From assembly GCF_032854445.1 (NCBI RefSeq), contig NC_088304.1, forward strand, positions 15,477,850-15,541,849: a DNA stretch of 64,000 nucleotides, in the 5' to 3' direction. Source of the stretch: Liolophura sinensis. Lineage: Eukaryota > Mollusca > Polyplacophora > Chitonida > Chitonidae. Below the pieces are notes generated by a model that saw only the letters and a list, made by a program, of their open reading frames with translations, did no database searches and was not told the DNA's origin. Position numbers and translations under genes: made by a program. Of this stretch, positions 60,466 through 64,000 are shown in pieces; within the stretch, counting starts at the first letter, position 1; every line of letters starts with the position of its first letter.

Positions 60466-60975
60466 ATAAGGATGGAATTTTGTTTCTAGACAGTTCAGTT
60501 TGCCTATCTCAATGAGGGCTGTTAATTCTATATGCCCTCATCAGCTACGGCTCTACCGCCAAATGACGTAAGGGATAACGTTGTTTTTTCCCTGTGTTTA
60601 GGCAAGACAACTTTATTTATGAGATTTTTCATCGTTGGCCGATACAGTGAGCGGAAATCTCACACTGATCATGATGACATCACTGATGCGCTCAGCTTAA
60701 TGGAGTTCAGACGTGTTAGAACCTTCTATTATCCTAAACCCAAAGTGATGTCTTCACTACAGGTACGCTGGAAATGAGAGCAAAGCGAAAGTTGTTCTCG
60801 ATTTTCGTTAAGCGTGGTTTTTAAGGTTAACCATCGCATAGCTGACATTTTCACATCCCACACGTCATCTGGCCCTAGAGCTGTCGCTGATGTTTGGATA
60901 TAGAATTAACAGTCCTTCATTGAATTAGGCAAACTGAACTGTCGAGAAACGAAATACCATCCTTTTTAACGTTTT
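60466..60975. repeat. foldback element with ~120-bp inverted arms
   Basis: 60466-60590 and about 60845-60970 are reverse complements (shared 'gacagttcagtttgcct', 'gttaattctatat', 'catcagc', 'atgacgt'), with a spacer of about 250 bp. Part of the spacer ('ttcagacgtgttagaacctt') matches 57750-57785 in inverted orientation, so it is composed of repeats found elsewhere in the window. Confidence 0.75.
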
Positions 60976-61004
60976 ATTGGAAATAAATTATTAGTAGTAA
61001 AAAT

Positions 61005-61570
61005 TTGGTGACTCCAACAACTTATGCAGCTAAAACAAAATGGCACAACTGGCTCTCCAGCATTTCTATTTTGCACATTTTCCGCCAAACACTGATTTTG
61101 CTGCATCATTTTCTGCAGTATAAGAAGTGGCAAAATTTTCCTATGCCATCCATAGAGACCCATTCATGCAAACGTGTATTCTTTGAAGTCATTATGTAAT
61201 CAAAATGTCAGCTCTCCAGTAAGTGCAGTGTGGACACAGCTGCAACGAATCTTCCGCAATATTCTGACAGTGGAACCTCGGATCTATTCACGTGATTCGT
61301 GATTCTCGCGAAACCTTTTGAACGGACTGACAATAGTAAATATTTGAAATTGTATTTCCAGGCCGCTTTATATTCAACTATTTATTTTACTGACGTTTTA
61401 CGCCGTGTTCAAGAAATTTTCGCCTATGCAACCTATTAAGGTCCTTGAGTGGAGGAGACGGATTGCCAAGAGTAAAACCACCAGCCTAACAAAACTTCAG
61501 GCATAATACTATGAAAACGCGAGAAACACTGGACCTAGTTTTGTCGTACATGTACTCTGTTTATTATATA
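61005..61570 (+). repeat. diverged direct duplication, copy B
   Basis: Same-orientation match to 57955-58765, about 3.05 kb away. Its 3' third carries the minus-strand old SINE tail ('gttttacgccgtgttcaaga', 'agagtaaaaccaccagcc'). Confidence 0.75.
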
Positions 61571-61574
61571 TTCA

Positions 61575-62120
61575 TTTATTACCGTGTGTATAACAGTGTA
61601 TTCTGGCTCTTTAATATAGGTAGGGAAGTCAAGCCAAATCAAGCTGAATTTCTTTAGTGGCTTTTCTGTCTGTTCCATTGGGTTTATAGTACCTTTCCGG
61701 AAATTATTTCGATCATATCACAATGTTGTCTCCACGTAGCAGACACTTGGTCACGTCTATAGTGCTGTTATATGTACACTGGAACGCCATGCCTATGACA
61801 CCGCATTCAGTCACGGCAGACCGACTACTACCTTTAAACTGTACCACTTAAGCTGAGCGCCTGCTCCTGGACAAGGCAGGACTAGGCTCGAAGGCGGAGT
61901 TGACTCGATTCAAGTGTAGCATTGCCAAATACCATGCTAATCACCAAACCTGGACTGGTGAATTTGTAGATGCCACTTTAAAGGCACATTAGATGGATAA
62001 TAAGTAAATGATGCTATGAAAATTCAAGGAGCAAAGAGCGGTATGAATAACCGTGTGAAAACATTCATCTCAGCTGAGCGATTTGCTTCATGTACGTTTA
62101 AATCTTGCGTTGTGTAAACA
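61575..62120. other. gene-free stretch
   Basis: No coding or repeat features recognised. Confidence 0.4.
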
Positions 62121-62131
62121 TATATAAAAGA

Positions 62132-62495
62132 CTGAGTGAGTGCTTCGGGTTTAACATCGTACTAAAGAATTTTTCAGTCATATGACGACGAAAGTATCAT
62201 AAGAGTGCATGTACATGTGCTTCCTTGTTGCAGGACGATTTCCACCGCTCTTTTATCTATTGGCTGCTTCACTGAGACGACTTATCGAAGGCAAGTAAGC
62301 CGCTCTGCAGAGCCATTATACTGATACGGGTCAACTAGTCGACAGTCGTTGCACTACCTTCTTCATGATGAACGCCAAGCAAGGAAGTTACAACTTTCTC
62401 TTTTTAAAGTCTTAGGTCTGACTCGACCCAGAATTCATCCTGGATCTATCGCTTTCCGAATCGGACGCTCCACCAACTGTGCTATCGGGTCGGTA
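62132..62495 (-). repeat. SINE family 2, full-length minus-strand copy
   Basis: Begins 'actgagtgagtgcttcgggt' and 'aagaatttttcagtcatatg'. It ends with a complete tRNA-like region: on the minus strand 'ccgacccgatagcacagttgg' is the A-box side and 'gggtcgagtcaga' the B-box side. Flanks atataaaaga (about 62122-62131) and atgtaaaaga (about 62497-62506) are a plausible target-site duplication. Confidence 0.9.
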
Positions 62496-62499
62496 GATG

Positions 62500-63180
62500 T
62501 AAAAGAGTACTAATAGTCAACCATAACGAACAGGTCGATAATCGTAAGACGAACTTCCAAAACAACGTTTAACATAAACCAGACCTAAGCAAGTATTTAG
62601 AATTGTGCAGAGGAGCAATGGACAGCTTTCAACGATGTCGGAAACGCACAAGAATTGTTCTAGTAATACAACTTTGATCCAAACCCTGACCATGATAGTA
62701 TATAAGTTGTCAATGATCAAAGTTATTTTGAACACTTCGTTTGGATTTACTTCCTGTAAAATTTAAGGAAACTTGAAGGCGTTTGATGGAATATCCTCAA
62801 CACAATAGTCCTTGGAAGTATTAACTTGTGATGTTGATTTGAAATCGACAAAAGTCATAACCTCTAAGAACTACGTACAGGTCACTTTGATTAACTTTCT
62901 CGTACATTGCTTTTCAAGTAAGATAATTATGTTAAAATTAACACTATCCCTCTTGTCATATAGGCTGTGTGACAGGAACCTGTTGTCCTTTCATACAAAT
63001 ATTCTGGCGAGCAAAGAATTATCATGTCATTCAACAAATATGCATGCCCCACATGCCCAGTTCATTCTCCTCGTCAGTGTGTTTTAGTGCATTTCATTCA
63101 TAGCGTTTACTATACATTGTTTACTTAAATGTAGCAGATCATCGATATATTGTCTGGTATTTAAAGAGCTTGTTTAAAAT
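62500..63180. other. gene-free stretch
   Basis: 62525-62600 carries the dispersed motif 'gtcgataatcg' and 'ttccaaaacaacgtttaac' shared with 28030-28095. No gene. Confidence 0.4.
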
Positions 63181-63390
63181 TTAATTTTTAATAACGTCTT
63201 CATACGAGAAGAAAAATAGGTCTACCAAGAGGGGCACAATTTGTACCCATCTGAATACCAGTACACTGTTATTATATATATGGTGCTCCACGAATTTCAA
63301 TTCCATGTTACTGATAAAAAATTCAAGCAATTCGGAACCAGTGAATAACAACTTATACCATGATGAATCATACTGCACTGGGTACAAGGC
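63181..63390 (-). pseudogene. frameshifted reverse-transcriptase remnant
   Basis: On the minus strand, 63225-63260 reads GIQMGTNCAPL in one frame. The continuation LLVDLFFFSYED (about 63203-63238) is in the neighbouring frame, so a small indel has split the conserved RT block. The upstream stretch 'ELLEFFISNMELKF' fits the helix normally before it. Reverse transcriptases with this MGTNCAPLLADLFL-type block are common as repeats in marine invertebrate genomes. The class (non-LTR or Penelope-like) cannot be settled from this piece. Both ends are truncated by stops. Confidence 0.65.
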
Positions 63391-63399
63391 AGAGTTAAA

Positions 63400-63654
63400 T
63401 TATTTGAATGACGATTTGAAGCTGAATGAAACTAAATGTCCTCGCTTGTATCTATCTTCTCTTGAAGGACCTTCTTTGCGTGCGAATTCAAATCTCAACA
63501 GACCAAGAACAATTCTCAAGCTTTCAAAAAGAAACAACGCTGATGGATAAGGGAATCCTTTGAAATCTTCAATGTCCGATTTGGTGGCGTACGATGGTCG
63601 CTGTGTATCAATGATTCCGCTTTCTTGTCTCAGGAATTTGATACCACATCTCAT
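63400..63654 (-). other. unassigned 85-codon open frame next to the RT remnant
   Basis: In the same minus-strand frame as the upstream part of the RT remnant, separated only by stop codon(s). It includes 'FPYPSALFLFESLRIVLGLL'. I do not recognise it; it could be further decayed transposon coding sequence or chance. Confidence 0.2.
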
Positions 63655-63669
63655 GCAGCAAACCAGCTT

Positions 63670-63760
63670 CAGTTGATTACTAGGTCAATCTGTCAGCCTT
63701 GTCAGTTGATTACTAGGTCAATCTGTCAGGCCTTGTCAGTTGATTACTAGGTCAATCTTC
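63670..63760. repeat. 33/34-bp tandem repeat, 3 copies
   Basis: cagttgattactaggtcaat recurs at 63670, 63703 and 63737, joined by 'ctgtcagccttgt' or 'ctgtcaggccttgt'. The copies are almost identical, indicating recent expansion. Confidence 0.95.
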
Positions 63761-63764
63761 TATG

Positions 63765-64000
63765 GGTTATCAGTATTGAACTACTTGTGAGAAAGATATT
63801 TTCGGAGAAAGAGAATACACGGAATCAGTATCAAAGTGAGTTCAACGGAGGGGCGAAGACGTTCTATTAATTTCTGTCTTGATCAGACACGAGAGGTACG
63901 GTGCATCCACATGAGTTCTTCGCATCTGTCAAGATTTTATCCGAACTTTTTGTCGTCACACTATGACGATTTAGCCAGCGTATGCTAACGTATGAAAAAT
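63765..64000. other. unassigned window end
   Basis: No open frame or repeat recognised up to the window edge. Confidence 0.4.

Overview
The window looks like nuclear DNA from a lophotrochozoan animal, most likely a mollusc. It is AT-rich and gene-poor, its few coding blocks carry GT-AG splice signals, and it is littered with tRNA-derived SINEs whose tails (a 'gtaaaacaccaatcaaataaata' type end, or a 'ttaaaccccaagcactcactcac' type end) are of kinds I associate with bivalve and gastropod genomes. Phylum assignment is inference, not proof.

Two host genes are supported, both on the + strand. The first (14092-16187) is the large terminal exon of a PTB/PID-domain adaptor-like protein with a long disordered Asn/Gln/Tyr/Gly/Pro-rich tail; its upstream exon(s) were not found. 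The second (42659-45395) is a complete three-exon gene of 452 codons with a Crypton-type tyrosine-recombinase-like core (DUF3504 style, as in the KIAA1958/QRICH1/ZMYM group). It has a CRE and inverted CCAAT box just upstream and a polyadenylation signal downstream. Its recombinase domain has lost at least one catalytic histidine, which suggests a domesticated DNA-binding role.

Layout: 1-5.3 kb has no gene (a CCAAT/CCAAT/TATA cluster near 2.4 kb). A broken, internally deleted mariner-family transposase lies at 5.5-6.4 kb. From 6.6 to 13.8 kb there are only minisatellites and unassigned DNA. The PTB exon is at 14.1-16.2 kb, followed by a 27-bp minisatellite, a 151-bp near-perfect hairpin and a 150-bp AT tract. 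From 19.9 to 40 kb there are many SINE copies of at least three families, several with clean target-site duplications (TSDs). A roughly 25-unit minisatellite with higher-order structure lies at 40.3-42.1 kb. The recombinase-like gene occupies 42.6-45.7 kb, with a three-layer nested transposon stack in intron 1. A 363-bp MITE-like element follows at 46.8-47.2 kb, then duplicated segments and two further minisatellites at 47.7-51.4 kb. From 51.8 to 61.6 kb lies a patchwork of interspersed repeats: a 1-kb insertion with an empty-site paralogue, nested SINEs, an inverted pair of ~650-bp LTR-like repeats, a foldback, and a direct duplication. A frameshifted reverse-transcriptase remnant lies near 63.2 kb.

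The two genes show no operon-like or functional link. The main interest is the co-opted recombinase gene and the layered repeat history. I found no CRISPR array, rRNA, or stand-alone tRNA gene that I could support.
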